A stretch of DNA of 64,000 nucleotides, from NCBI GenBank assembly GCA_051016205.1, contig CP136534.1, positions 5,766,001 through 5,830,000 of the forward strand, written 5' to 3'. The notes below the pieces were generated by a model that saw only the letters and a program-made list of their open reading frames with translations, was not told where the DNA came from and searched no databases. Position 1 is the first letter of the stretch. Every line of letters starts with the position of its first letter. The translations under genes and the position numbers were made by a program. Positions 45,730 through 55,014 of this stretch are shown piece after piece. This DNA comes from Acuticoccus sp051016205 (GTDB lineage: Bacteria > Pseudomonadota > Alphaproteobacteria > Rhizobiales > Amorphaceae).

Positions 45730-48186
45730 ATGGTTCAGGACAACAGAGCCAGCGGGGAGATCGCGGTCGGCCACATTGTTGCCGCATGTTGGCGATGGTC
45801 GCCCCTCGTCATCGCGGCAGCGCTGATGGTGGCCGCTCTCGCGGCGGCGGTCGTACGCCATCTCCCCCCCGGTTACACGGCTGTGTCCATCGCATGGGTG
45901 GGCGAGCGCGATTCCATGATCATCTCGTCGGATTCGGCGTGGTCCACGGTCAACGCCCAGTCCATCGGCAATCCTGAACAAGGCCGCATCGTCGCATCGG
46001 TTCTGACGTCGATACCTGTTATGCGACGTGTCGTGCGCGAACTGGACCTTTATGAACGGCCAGACGCAGTCCTTTCCCGGAAAGACGTCTTTTTGAGCTC
46101 GCTGCGCGAAAGCCTCGGCTTCCCCGCCAAAACCGGCAGCCCCATGGCTGGCGTCGCCGGTGACACAGTGCAGTTTGCATCACGGACCCCAGACCGCGAA
46201 GCGCACAACGTCACCGATACGTCCTCGGGCGAGCACATGACCGATGCCGCCCTTGCAACCTTCGACGCCATGGATGCAGAGCGCAGCGCCGCCCAAGAAC
46301 TTGCGATCCGCGGCGCTTTGGCAAGCCTTCTCCAGAACATCGACGTCGACGTCGACGCGCGTTCGGAGATCGCCGTCATCACGTATTCAGGCACTGATCC
46401 AGAATTGACCGCCGAAGTCGTCAACGCAGTTCCAATGGCTTATGCCGCCGAGCGCAGGAGCCGTCTCCAATCGGGGTCCGATCGTGCCGTGGCGTGGCTG
46501 GCCGCCCGGGTCGAGGCGTTGCAGACGGATATGGTTGCGGCAGAGCAGCGGCGTGAACTGTTCAAGGTGCAGAACGGCCTGTCGGATGACGTGGAGCGCT
46601 CTCCCGACACGTTCGAGCGCCTGGTCACATCCGTCGAGACCGCCGTGACAGCCGCGGCCGAAGCCGCGCGGCGGCTCCAGCAGGCGCGTGCGCGGGTCTC
46701 CAGCAGCGACGTCGATACAGAGTTGTTCCAGTCGAGCACCCTCACCCAACTGGTAGACCTTCAGGCCAAATCGTTCCGAGAGCGGCGGGAGCTATCGGCA
46801 CGGGTCGGCCCGACGCATCAGTTGATCATCGGGCTGGATCGCGAACTCGACGCCCTCGACGCCGATATTGCGACAGAAAAAGCGCGGATCGTGGAACGCT
46901 TAGAGGAAGAGGTCGCGCATGCAAACGCACAGGTCCTCGCCGCGCGTCAGCGCCTTTCCGATGCCCAGTCCGGCCTTACCGTGGCCGCTGCACAAAATGC
47001 CGAAACAGCTTCCGAACTCAGCGAACTGAACCGCGATGTCGAGACCAAGAGAGCGCTCTACACACGGATGCTCACTCGCCTCAATGACGCACGCCAAGTG
47101 GCAGAACTCGACAGCGACGGGATCAGCGTCATTCAAAGCGCGCTGCCACCTACTGCTCCCTCTTCCCTCAATCCTTTAGTCTTTGTGGCGGCTGCGGGTT
47201 TTGGGACGCTCTTGCTCGGCTTCGGCGCCGTGGGCGGGCTGACGTTCATCGACCGCCGCATCATCCATGCCTCCCAAGTCCGTGCGCTAGGGCTAGAAAC
47301 CGTGGTGAGCGCGCCGAAGCTGCCACATCAACCGCGGACATCTGGGCGCAACCGCCGCGCGCGCCCCAAAAGGGGTGCAGCCGCAGCTCGGGCGCGGTTG
47401 ATGTTCGACGAGGCGGTTCGGCGGCTCTTCGCCTCCACATACTGTCGCGCCGAACAGCATGGCGACACCACACGCGGGCACGTCATTGTCGTGACCTCCG
47501 GATCGAAGCGCGAAGGCAAGAGTGCGATTTCCTCAGCACTTGCCCGCGTCGCCGCAGCATCTGGCACCTCGACAGTGCTCTTGGAGGCAGACCTGCGCCG
47601 CCCTGGCCAGTTCGTCGACATGGTTCCGCGAACCAACGAGGGTCTCACCGCGCTGCTTGCTGGTAATCAGTCGCTTGAAGAGACACTGATCCACGGCGAC
47701 GACAGCGGTGCCGATGTGGTTCCAACTGCAACCACGGTGCCGCAATCCACCGAATTGCTCGCCTCACCTCGACTCAAACAACTCATAGAAACGCTTAGGG
47801 CGCGGTATCAGCTGGTGGTGATTGACACGCCTCCGGCGTGCCTCACGTCAGATCCTGAAATCTTGGCTGCCTACGCCAACGACATTGTTCTCGTCATCAA
47901 ACATCGAAGCTCGACCATCGATCGCACCGAATCTGCGCTTGAGCATATCGAGAAAGCGTCGGCCTCGAAAATCACGGCCTTTATCAATATGACCGATAGC
48001 CGCTTTATGCACGAATACTATGGCTCTGGTGCACATCTGTACGAATACACGCCATTCAAGCAGAACCGATCCCTGCATTTCACCCGCTGGTGGCGAACCT
48101 TCGGCACCTCGCGCAGCCGCCGTGCTGCTCGAACGCCTCGTTCGACACCCACGCACGGACACAAACACACGGATGTTTCACAATGA
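45730..48186 (+). CDS. Polysaccharide co-polymerase/tyrosine autokinase, Wzc/ExoP type
   Basis: An 818-residue inner-membrane protein controlling export and chain length of exopolysaccharide. TM1 is at about residues 24-45, a long periplasmic Wzz-like part with coiled coils at about 240-460, and TM2 at 482-505. A cytoplasmic BY-kinase domain carries Walker A SGSKREGKS (about 590), Walker A' LLEADLRRPG (about 617) and Walker B LVVIDTPP (about 696). The C-terminus has few Tyr (HEYYGSG, LYEYTP) and then a basic tail, so the tyrosine cluster is short. AGGTGA precedes the ATG. Its stop overlaps the next start as ATGA. Confidence 0.93.
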   Translation: MVQDNRASGEIAVGHIVAACWRWSPLVIAAALMVAALAAAVVRHLPPGYTAVSIAWVGERDSMIISSDSAWSTVNAQSIGNPEQGRIVASVLTSIPVMRRVVRELDLYERPDAVLSRKDVFLSSLRESLGFPAKTGSPMAGVAGDTVQFASRTPDREAHNVTDTSSGEHMTDAALATFDAMDAERSAAQELAIRGALASLLQNIDVDVDARSEIAVITYSGTDPELTAEVVNAVPMAYAAERRSRLQSGSDRAVAWLAARVEALQTDMVAAEQRRELFKVQNGLSDDVERSPDTFERLVTSVETAVTAAAEAARRLQQARARVSSSDVDTELFQSSTLTQLVDLQAKSFRERRELSARVGPTHQLIIGLDRELDALDADIATEKARIVERLEEEVAHANAQVLAARQRLSDAQSGLTVAAAQNAETASELSELNRDVETKRALYTRMLTRLNDARQVAELDSDGISVIQSALPPTAPSSLNPLVFVAAAGFGTLLLGFGAVGGLTFIDRRIIHASQVRALGLETVVSAPKLPHQPRTSGRNRRARPKRGAAAARARLMFDEAVRRLFASTYCRAEQHGDTTRGHVIVVTSGSKREGKSAISSALARVAAASGTSTVLLEADLRRPGQFVDMVPRTNEGLTALLAGNQSLEETLIHGDDSGADVVPTATTVPQSTELLASPRLKQLIETLRARYQLVVIDTPPACLTSDPEILAAYANDIVLVIKHRSSTIDRTESALEHIEKASASKITAFINMTDSRFMHEYYGSGAHLYEYTPFKQNRSLHFTRWWRTFGTSRSRRAARTPRSTPTHGHKHTDVSQ

Positions 48187-48962
48187 AAGTAGGAATCTTG
48201 GCCGGCGGCAAAGGCACGCGCCTTGCCGAGGAGACGTCTGTTCGACCCAAGCCGATGGTAGAGATCGGCGGGCGGCCGATCTTGTGGCACATCATGATGA
48301 TCTATTCACGCTTCGGCTATCATGATTTCGCCGTCGCTCTGGGGTATAGAGGCGACGATATTAAGAAGTACTTTGCCGATTATTGCTCGCTGTCCGGAAG
48401 CCTGACGATCAGCGTCGGTGGCAATGCGCCGATCATCCGTCACGAGACCGAGCATGCGCCATGGAACGTGGATCTGATCGAGACCGGTGACGAGACGCTG
48501 ACCGGAGGCAGGATCAAGCGGCTCCGCCCCCATCTTGGCGATGAAACCTTCATGTTGACCTGGGGGGATGGTGTTTCGGACGTTGACCTCGACGATTTGC
48601 TTGCCTTTCACAAGTCCCACGGGAAGCTCGCAACTGTCACAGCTGTGCGCCCCCCGGCCCGTTACGGCCACATGAAGTTCGAGGGCGACCAAGTCGTGGC
48701 GTTCGAGGAGAAGCCGCAGACCGCCGAGGGCTGGATTAACGGCGCATTCTTCGTGCTGGAGCCGGGCGTCTTTGACTACATCGACAATGACATGGTGATG
48801 TTCGAGCACGCCCCCCTCGAAAATCTCGCCAAGGACGGTCAGTTGATGGCCTACCGTCACACCGGTTTTTGGGCGGCGATGGATACACTTCGCGACAAGC
48901 ACAATCTTGAAAATCTTTGGAATACAGGCGCCCGTCCGTGGGCGACTTGGGAGGCTGCCTGA
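48183..48962 (+). CDS. rfbF: Glucose-1-phosphate cytidylyltransferase
   Basis: A 259-residue nucleotidyltransferase making CDP-glucose, the precursor of 3,6-dideoxy and branched sugars. ILAGGKGTRLAEETSVRPKPMVEIGG at residues 4-29 is the nucleotide-binding signature. MLTWGDGVSDVDL and the C-terminal GFWAAMDTLRDK are typical of RfbF rather than of glucose thymidylyl- or uridylyltransferases. The ATG at 48183 overlaps the kinase stop. The usual next enzyme, CDP-glucose 4,6-dehydratase (RfbG), is not in the window. Confidence 0.93.
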   Translation: MKVGILAGGKGTRLAEETSVRPKPMVEIGGRPILWHIMMIYSRFGYHDFAVALGYRGDDIKKYFADYCSLSGSLTISVGGNAPIIRHETEHAPWNVDLIETGDETLTGGRIKRLRPHLGDETFMLTWGDGVSDVDLDDLLAFHKSHGKLATVTAVRPPARYGHMKFEGDQVVAFEEKPQTAEGWINGAFFVLEPGVFDYIDNDMVMFEHAPLENLAKDGQLMAYRHTGFWAAMDTLRDKHNLENLWNTGARPWATWEAA

Positions 48963-48964
48963 TC

Positions 48965-51340
48965 ATGCGCGTTCTTGTGACCGGCCATCGAGGCTATATT
49001 GGAACTGTTTTGACTCCGATGCTCGAAGCACGGGGCCACGACGTTGTGGGGCTCGACAGCGATCTATACGAGCGCTGCACATTCGCACCAGGCGGGACGA
49101 TGCCGCGTGTGCAAACCCTACGCAAAGACATTCGCACCGTGGACGTTGCTGATCTCCTGGGATTTGATGCTGTCCTCCACCTCGCGGCCCTGTCCAACGA
49201 CCCGCTTGGTGACTTTCGGCCCGAGACCACGTTCGCAATCAACTATGAAGGCACGATGCGCGTCGCACGGGCGGCGAAGGCCGCAGGGGTTGAACGCTTC
49301 GTCTTTTCCTCATCGTGCTCAAACTATGGGGCAAGCGGTTCGAGCTTTATCGACGAGACCGGCAAATTCAACCCTGTCACTCCCTACGGCGAGAGCAAGG
49401 TATGCTCTGAACTGGCGCTCGCTGAACTTGCCGATGAACACTTCTGCCCGACCTTCTTGCGCTCAGCGACAGCCTACGGCGTCAGCCCACGCATCCGGTT
49501 CGACCTTGTCCTCAACAACCTCGTCGCCTGGGCCGTCACCACAGGCAACATCCACATGAAGTCGGATGGCACACCTTGGAGACCGATTACGCACATCGAG
49601 GATATCTCGCGTGCGTTCGTTGCTGCTTTGGAAGCGCCACGCACCACTGTGTACAACGAAGCGTTCAACGTTGGAGTCACCGATCACAATTATCAGATCC
49701 GCGAACTTGCTGAGATTGTTGCAGATGTCGTGCCGGGTTGCGCGGTCACCTTCGCCGACAACGCAGGTCCCGACAAACGATCGTACCGGGTCAATTGCGA
49801 CAAGATCGCCAACACGTTGCCAGGTTTCACCCCGCAATGGGACGCGCGCCGTGGCGCCCAATCCCTTTACGAGGCGTACGTGGATGCCTCGTTGACATTG
49901 GACGCCTTCGAGGGGCCGACATTCCAGCGGATCGGACACATCAAGAAGCTCATCGGTGACGGAATCATCGACGAAACACTGTCCCATACAAAAGTCGGAC
50001 TGCGCGTGGCCGAGGCGGTTGCGTGCAAAGCCAATGGCAATTCCGATGGCGCCTTTGCGAAGGACGCGGCCAAAGCAGAATGCGCGGTTTGCTGTCAAAC
50101 GGGTCTGCTCGGGATTGTCGACCTTGGCAAGATGCCACGATCGGACGGACTTCTTGCCGCGCCCAGCGCCAACCCGTCCGACGGTACGGTGCCTCTCAGA
50201 CTTGGATATTGCCCCAACTGTACAACGGTCCAACTTCTGGAGACGCGGCCGGCCGAAGAAATGTTTGGGGACGATTACTATTACTTCTCATCCTATTCCG
50301 ATACGCTCCTTGATCACTCACGCACCCACGCCAACAAGCTGATCGAGCGCTTTGACCTCGGTGCTGACAATCTCGTCGTCGAAGTTGCCTCCAACGACGG
50401 CTACATGCTGAAAAACTTCCACAGGCGTGGCATCCCCGTCCTGGGTATCGATCCCTCTCGGCACCCCGCCGAGGCTGCGCAACAAGCCGGGATCGAGACG
50501 CTGATCGACTTTTTCACGGACGCGCTTGCCCATGACCTGGTGAGCGAAGGCAAACGTGCCAAACTGATCATTGCCAACAATGTTGTCGCCCACGTGAGCG
50601 ATCAGAACGATCTCGTCGCGGCGATGGCGACACTTCTTGCTGACGACGGCGCCGTGGTGGTGGAGTTTCCCTACGTGCGCGACCTCGTCACCCATTGCGA
50701 GTTCGACACAATATACCACGAGCACCGCTGCTACTTTTCCATTGAAACGGCCAAGACACTTTTCGAGCGCCACGGCCTTTATCTGAATGACGTGGCCCGG
50801 CTCCCGATCCATGGCGGTTCAATCAGGTTGACATTTGGCAAGGTCAACACACCGTCCAATGCCGTTGTACGTCATCTTGCCGCCGAGAAGACCGATGGCG
50901 TCAATACGTTCAACTATTATACTCGGTTCGCCGACGACATTCGCAGCTTGCGCAGCGAAGCGCGAACACTCATCGCGTCACTGAAAGCCGAGGGGAAGCG
51001 GATTGCCGCCTACGGGGCCGCGGCCAAAGGTACGATCATGCTCAACTATCTAGGCGTCAACGAGCGTGTCATCGATTATGCGGTCGATCGAAACGTGCAC
51101 AAGCAAGGCAAAGTCATGCCTGGCGTGAACGTTCCCATTGGAGCGCCCGACCTCTTGCTGAGCGACCGGCCAGATTATGTTGTCATCTTGCCGTGGAACT
51201 TCCGAGACGAGATCATCGCTCAGCAAGCGGACTACTTGCGGTCCGGCGGCCGGTTCCTCGTACTCGTTCCCCATGTAGAGATTGTGACTGCGGCATCGGC
51301 TGGATTTGCCGAGCCGGCCACCCAGGTGGCAGCGGAATGA
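48965..51340 (+). CDS. Fusion of NAD-dependent sugar epimerase/dehydratase and sugar C-methyltransferase
   Basis: A 791-residue bifunctional protein starting at the ATG at 48965, two bases after rfbF. Residues 1-345 are an extended SDR: TGHRGYIG loop, HLAALSNDP, SSSCSNYG and YGESK. Residues from 373 are a TylC3/TcaB9-type NDP-sugar C-methyltransferase: Zn Cys pairs C-x-x-C at 373-376 and in GYCPNC, the SAM loop VEVASNDGYML, the active-site YHEHRCYF, and a C-terminal domain with AYGAAAKGTIMLNYLG. In most clusters these two activities are separate neighbouring genes. The fusion would make a methyl-branched CDP-sugar. Confidence 0.92.
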   Translation: MRVLVTGHRGYIGTVLTPMLEARGHDVVGLDSDLYERCTFAPGGTMPRVQTLRKDIRTVDVADLLGFDAVLHLAALSNDPLGDFRPETTFAINYEGTMRVARAAKAAGVERFVFSSSCSNYGASGSSFIDETGKFNPVTPYGESKVCSELALAELADEHFCPTFLRSATAYGVSPRIRFDLVLNNLVAWAVTTGNIHMKSDGTPWRPITHIEDISRAFVAALEAPRTTVYNEAFNVGVTDHNYQIRELAEIVADVVPGCAVTFADNAGPDKRSYRVNCDKIANTLPGFTPQWDARRGAQSLYEAYVDASLTLDAFEGPTFQRIGHIKKLIGDGIIDETLSHTKVGLRVAEAVACKANGNSDGAFAKDAAKAECAVCCQTGLLGIVDLGKMPRSDGLLAAPSANPSDGTVPLRLGYCPNCTTVQLLETRPAEEMFGDDYYYFSSYSDTLLDHSRTHANKLIERFDLGADNLVVEVASNDGYMLKNFHRRGIPVLGIDPSRHPAEAAQQAGIETLIDFFTDALAHDLVSEGKRAKLIIANNVVAHVSDQNDLVAAMATLLADDGAVVVEFPYVRDLVTHCEFDTIYHEHRCYFSIETAKTLFERHGLYLNDVARLPIHGGSIRLTFGKVNTPSNAVVRHLAAEKTDGVNTFNYYTRFADDIRSLRSEARTLIASLKAEGKRIAAYGAAAKGTIMLNYLGVNERVIDYAVDRNVHKQGKVMPGVNVPIGAPDLLLSDRPDYVVILPWNFRDEIIAQQADYLRSGGRFLVLVPHVEIVTAASAGFAEPATQVAAE

Positions 51341-52512
51341 CGGCGACGGACACGTGCCCGGCATGCGCATCATGGCAGGTCGAAGCTCTCTATAGGGTCG
51401 ATGACGTCCCCGTCCAAAGTTGCGTCCTTCTCGATACGGTCGAGGAGGCGCACGCTTTCCCGCGCGGCGACATCGAGCTCAAGTTCTGTTCAGACTGCGG
51501 CTTCATCTTCAATGCCATTTTTGAGCTTGCACGCGTTGACTACGCAGCGACGACGGAAGAAAGCCAGCATTTCTCCGGCACGTTCACTCGCTTTGCCGAG
51601 CGCCTCGTCGAAGATATTGCTTCGCGGTACGATCTGGCCGAAAAGCGAACTCTGGAAATCGGATGTGGCAAGGGCGACTTTCTGGAAGCGCTGGTGGCCC
51701 GCACAGGGACGCGGGCGGTCGGAGTCGATCCCGGCTACCGCTTCGACCGCGCCCAGTCGGCCATCGGAGCGATCGACTTTCGCAAAGAATATTTCTCGCC
51801 CGACGCGGTGGATGCCTCGCCCGACTTTATTGTGTGCCGGCATACCCTAGAACATGTTCCAGCCGCTGCCGAGTTCGTCAATGATGTGCAGGCGGCAATC
51901 CGTGACCGCTCGGATGTCGCACTCTTGTTCGAGACGCCCGATGCTTATCGTGTTTTGTCAGAAGGCGCGTTTTGGGACATTTACTACGAACACTGCTCCT
52001 ACTTTACACTTGGCTCGCACGCACGGCTGTTTCGGCGCGCCGGTTTCGACGTTACAAGCTTAAACCTCGACTACGGCGATCAATACATCATCCAGTACGC
52101 ACGCCCCGGAAACACATTGGCATACCTTCACCGGGAGAATGACCTCGCCGAAGTGTCGGCACTTGTAAAAACCTTCCCCGGCCGTGTTTCAGAGGCGCAA
52201 ACCTTCTGGCGCGACTTTGTCCGCTCACGGCATCAAGACGGCAAGCGCGTCGCGCTTTGGGGCGGTGGCTCAAAGGCCGTGTCGTTCCTGACCACGCAAA
52301 AGCTCGTGGACGAAGTGGCGGGCGTGGTGGACATCAACCCCCACAAGCAGGGCCGGTTCTTGCCGGGAACAGGTCACGAAGTCTTGCCGCCAACACGGCT
52401 TATGGATTTGCGGCCTGACACTGTGATTGTCATGAACGCCATCTACGAGACCGAAATCCGCGCTCAACTTGCCACCATGGGACTTGCACCTGAACTGGTG
52501 TCCCTGAAATGA
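51337..52512 (+). CDS. Sugar C-methyltransferase-like protein (2)
   Basis: A 391-residue protein of the same three-part build as the methyltransferase half of the upstream fusion: N-terminal Cys pairs (CPAC and CSDC), SAM loop LEIGCGKGDFLEAL at about residue 105, the active-site-like YYEHCSYF, and a C-terminal GGGSKAVSFL nucleotide-sugar domain. In the third segment HEH is replaced by YEH, so the reaction may differ. Overlaps the fusion stop (ATGA) and the next start (ATGA). Confidence 0.9.
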   Translation: MTATDTCPACASWQVEALYRVDDVPVQSCVLLDTVEEAHAFPRGDIELKFCSDCGFIFNAIFELARVDYAATTEESQHFSGTFTRFAERLVEDIASRYDLAEKRTLEIGCGKGDFLEALVARTGTRAVGVDPGYRFDRAQSAIGAIDFRKEYFSPDAVDASPDFIVCRHTLEHVPAAAEFVNDVQAAIRDRSDVALLFETPDAYRVLSEGAFWDIYYEHCSYFTLGSHARLFRRAGFDVTSLNLDYGDQYIIQYARPGNTLAYLHRENDLAEVSALVKTFPGRVSEAQTFWRDFVRSRHQDGKRVALWGGGSKAVSFLTTQKLVDEVAGVVDINPHKQGRFLPGTGHEVLPPTRLMDLRPDTVIVMNAIYETEIRAQLATMGLAPELVSLK

Positions 52513-53669
52513 TGGCGTGCCTTGTCTGCGCGGGCGCACAACTGACACCGATTTTTGCACTTGCCGAAATCCCTGTCGCCTGCAACACACTGACGGCCAA
52601 CGAAAGCGAGGCCCGCAACACGCCGCGCGGAAGTATCGACCTCGTCTTTTGTGACTCTTGTGGGCTCGTGTTCAATCGCGCCTTCGATAGCGCGCGGATC
52701 GCCTACGTCGCCGAATATGAAAACGCCCTCCACCACTCTCCAAGTTTCCAACATTTCGCCGAGCGCCTGGTGGAAGACCTCGTGGCGCGGCACAGCCTCG
52801 TCGGCAAACGCGTGGTGGAAATTGGGTGCGGCGACGGCTTCATGCTCAGCCTTTTCCGCAAGCACGGTGTCATCGAGGCGGTCGGTTTCGATCCTTCAAT
52901 GGAAGGCCGAACGACTGCGTACTCCGACGCACCGGGGGTTCGCATCATTCCCGAATACTTCAACACCTCGCACCTGGATGATGCGTTCGATTTTGTACTA
53001 TGTCGACACGTTCTAGAGCATTTGTCAGACCCCTGCCACTTGTTGAATGACCTCCGTCGCCAGATCGGCGATCGACATGTCCCCATATATTTTGAGGTTC
53101 CGAACGCTGAGTGGATGCTCCGAACAGTCTCGCACTGGGACGTCATCTACGAACACGTGGCGTATTACACGCCAAATTCGATCAAAATACTGTTCCACAA
53201 GACAGGGTTCAGCCCCACGCGGATCGATACAGACTACGGCGACCAATTTCTTCTGGTAGAAGCTCTCCCTGGTTCTCCCGAACTAACCGATTTCCCTGAC
53301 GTCTCGTCGACAGCGCGCGACACGGCGATGGCGTTCGGTCAGGCGGCAACCTGCTCCGTGTCTGCTTGGCGAGGTCGGCTCCTCAACCACGCGGGACGTA
53401 TTGTGCTGTGGGGGGCCGGGAGCAAAGGCGTCTCGTTCGTCAACGCGGTCGGGTCGGCAGGACAGGGGATCGTGGCGGCCGTCGACCTCAATCCACGCAA
53501 GCATGGCCGGCATCTTCCTGGCACGGCGCTCCCGGTGGTCGCGCCGGAGCGGCTGAAGGCAATAGACCCCGATCTGGTGCTGGTTTGCAACGGGCTTTAT
53601 GCTGAGGAAATTGTTAACACAATGGCCGCCATGGGACTGAGGCCGGATACAGCCATCGTCACGGCCTGA
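52509..53669 (+). CDS. Sugar C-methyltransferase-like protein (3)
   Basis: A 386-residue paralogue of the preceding gene: Cys pairs CLVC and CDSC, SAM loop VEIGCGDGFMLSLF, YEHVAYYTP in the active-site position, and GAGSKGVSFVNAV in the C-terminal domain. The tandem pair shares RFAERLVEDI/HFAERLVEDL and PHKQGRFLPGT/PRKHGRHLPGT, so they arose by duplication. It ends a chain of five overlapping or abutting genes that starts with the kinase. Confidence 0.9.
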   Translation: MMACLVCAGAQLTPIFALAEIPVACNTLTANESEARNTPRGSIDLVFCDSCGLVFNRAFDSARIAYVAEYENALHHSPSFQHFAERLVEDLVARHSLVGKRVVEIGCGDGFMLSLFRKHGVIEAVGFDPSMEGRTTAYSDAPGVRIIPEYFNTSHLDDAFDFVLCRHVLEHLSDPCHLLNDLRRQIGDRHVPIYFEVPNAEWMLRTVSHWDVIYEHVAYYTPNSIKILFHKTGFSPTRIDTDYGDQFLLVEALPGSPELTDFPDVSSTARDTAMAFGQAATCSVSAWRGRLLNHAGRIVLWGAGSKGVSFVNAVGSAGQGIVAAVDLNPRKHGRHLPGTALPVVAPERLKAIDPDLVLVCNGLYAEEIVNTMAAMGLRPDTAIVTA

Positions 53670-53704
53670 GATCTCCTTTGGCAATTCGGTTTGTGTTTTC
53701 GGCG

Positions 53705-54958
53705 TCAGCCCTGGGACGATCGTGTCTTCAAGCTTGAGCGGCTGAGGGAGCGTGGTTGGCGGACGAGGCGACGACAGGTCCCTGCAAAATCCCGCAGATT
53801 GCGCGCCAGTCCGGCGGTTTTTGCGGCCGCGCTAAGGTTGAAGCCGACGAACTTCGGCCCCCCGCCCCTCACAAAGCCAAATGCCACCAGTCGTGCGAAT
53901 GCAAGGCGCTTGCGACGCAATTGCCCCGGCTGCATCGCTGCGATCGATTCCACAGGCACCGTGTGGGCCGAGATGGCCGCAGCCTCCATGCAGTCACGAA
54001 CCAGCGCCTCGCCTCGTGCCGTGCGGCTGACCACAAGACTCAGCCCGTCTTGCTCCGCGAACGTGGGATAGCCCTTTTCATCGCACGTCCAAGCATCAGC
54101 GCAAGCGACATCAGCAAAACCTGCCGTTCCGTCAGGGCATATCTTACAACGAAACTGAAGATGTTGAGTGAGGATTTTGCCCCAACTGTCATCGTACGAC
54201 ATCATATGGGTGCGCCCATCGGTGGTTGTTGCTGTGGCATTGCCGGGCCACCCGTTCCCGCGGTAGCGAAACGATGAGACCTCGTCCACGTTGAGCCCCA
54301 TCGTTTCAATGATCTTGTGGGCGCCGGCAAGACTTGGAACGCCTGCGCAGAAGAAAGACAGCATATATGGGATTGTCTCGTCGATCCGCGGATCGCACCG
54401 TGCAAGCGCACGAAGCGCTGCAACATCGCACGGTTTGCCCACAAACGCTACCTTGCCTTCGGCCGATAGTGCTGCTTCTAGGTCGGCGAGAGGGGCCGAT
54501 GGCGCATAACGCGAACCTGCGGCGTCGGCGATGTCCTCCCGCGTCACCGAGATTCTCGTGGTGTTGGCGATGGGCACCACGTTACTCGCTGCGGTTTGGA
54601 TGATGCGATCAACCTGCCCAGTATCCAAAAGATGAGTCAAGAGCGCGGATAAAACACCACCGGAGGACGCACGCCACCGAAGAGATTGGTCGGCAGAAAA
54701 ACCTTTGCGCACTGTGTTGATCGGCCCCCAAAGCACGTGGTCTTCCCGCCCGTCCAGGTCTTGAACCATTCGGGCACCGGGACATACATTGGCAACGATC
54801 TCATCCTCGGCGCGTGTCACGGCGTGCTTCACCACTGGACGCAGAAAGCCCTCGTCCGACACGGCCATCGCAACCTTTCCCGGCGCCACATGAGCGCACG
54901 CGCCGCACCCGGCACACAGGCCTAACTTGACGACCTGTTCAGCAGTCGATGGCATCAT
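53705..54958 (-). CDS. FrhB-like (coenzyme F420 hydrogenase/dehydrogenase beta subunit family) protein of the polysaccharide locus
   Basis: A 417-residue iron-sulfur flavoprotein-type protein. The N-terminal ferredoxin-like site reads CAGCGACAHVAPG: three Cys are present but the fourth (normally CP) is Ala. The FrhB core follows: RWRASSGGVLSALL, GKPCDVAALRAL, SFFCAGVPS, RYRGNGWPG, and a second cluster region FRCKICPDGTAGFADVACADAW. Relatives occur in many exopolysaccharide loci next to pyruvyltransferases, with an unproven redox role. It is convergent with the methyltransferase genes. The basic C-terminus (about 375-417) is unusual. Confidence 0.87.
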   Translation of the reverse strand: MMPSTAEQVVKLGLCAGCGACAHVAPGKVAMAVSDEGFLRPVVKHAVTRAEDEIVANVCPGARMVQDLDGREDHVLWGPINTVRKGFSADQSLRWRASSGGVLSALLTHLLDTGQVDRIIQTAASNVVPIANTTRISVTREDIADAAGSRYAPSAPLADLEAALSAEGKVAFVGKPCDVAALRALARCDPRIDETIPYMLSFFCAGVPSLAGAHKIIETMGLNVDEVSSFRYRGNGWPGNATATTTDGRTHMMSYDDSWGKILTQHLQFRCKICPDGTAGFADVACADAWTCDEKGYPTFAEQDGLSLVVSRTARGEALVRDCMEAAAISAHTVPVESIAAMQPGQLRRKRLAFARLVAFGFVRGGGPKFVGFNLSAAAKTAGLARNLRDFAGTCRRLVRQPRSLSRSSLKTRSSQG

Positions 54959-55014
54959 CGCTCAGATCCTCATTTTTGCCGGCAACAGTCTTGTGGAATG
55001 CCCGTCAGTGCCGC

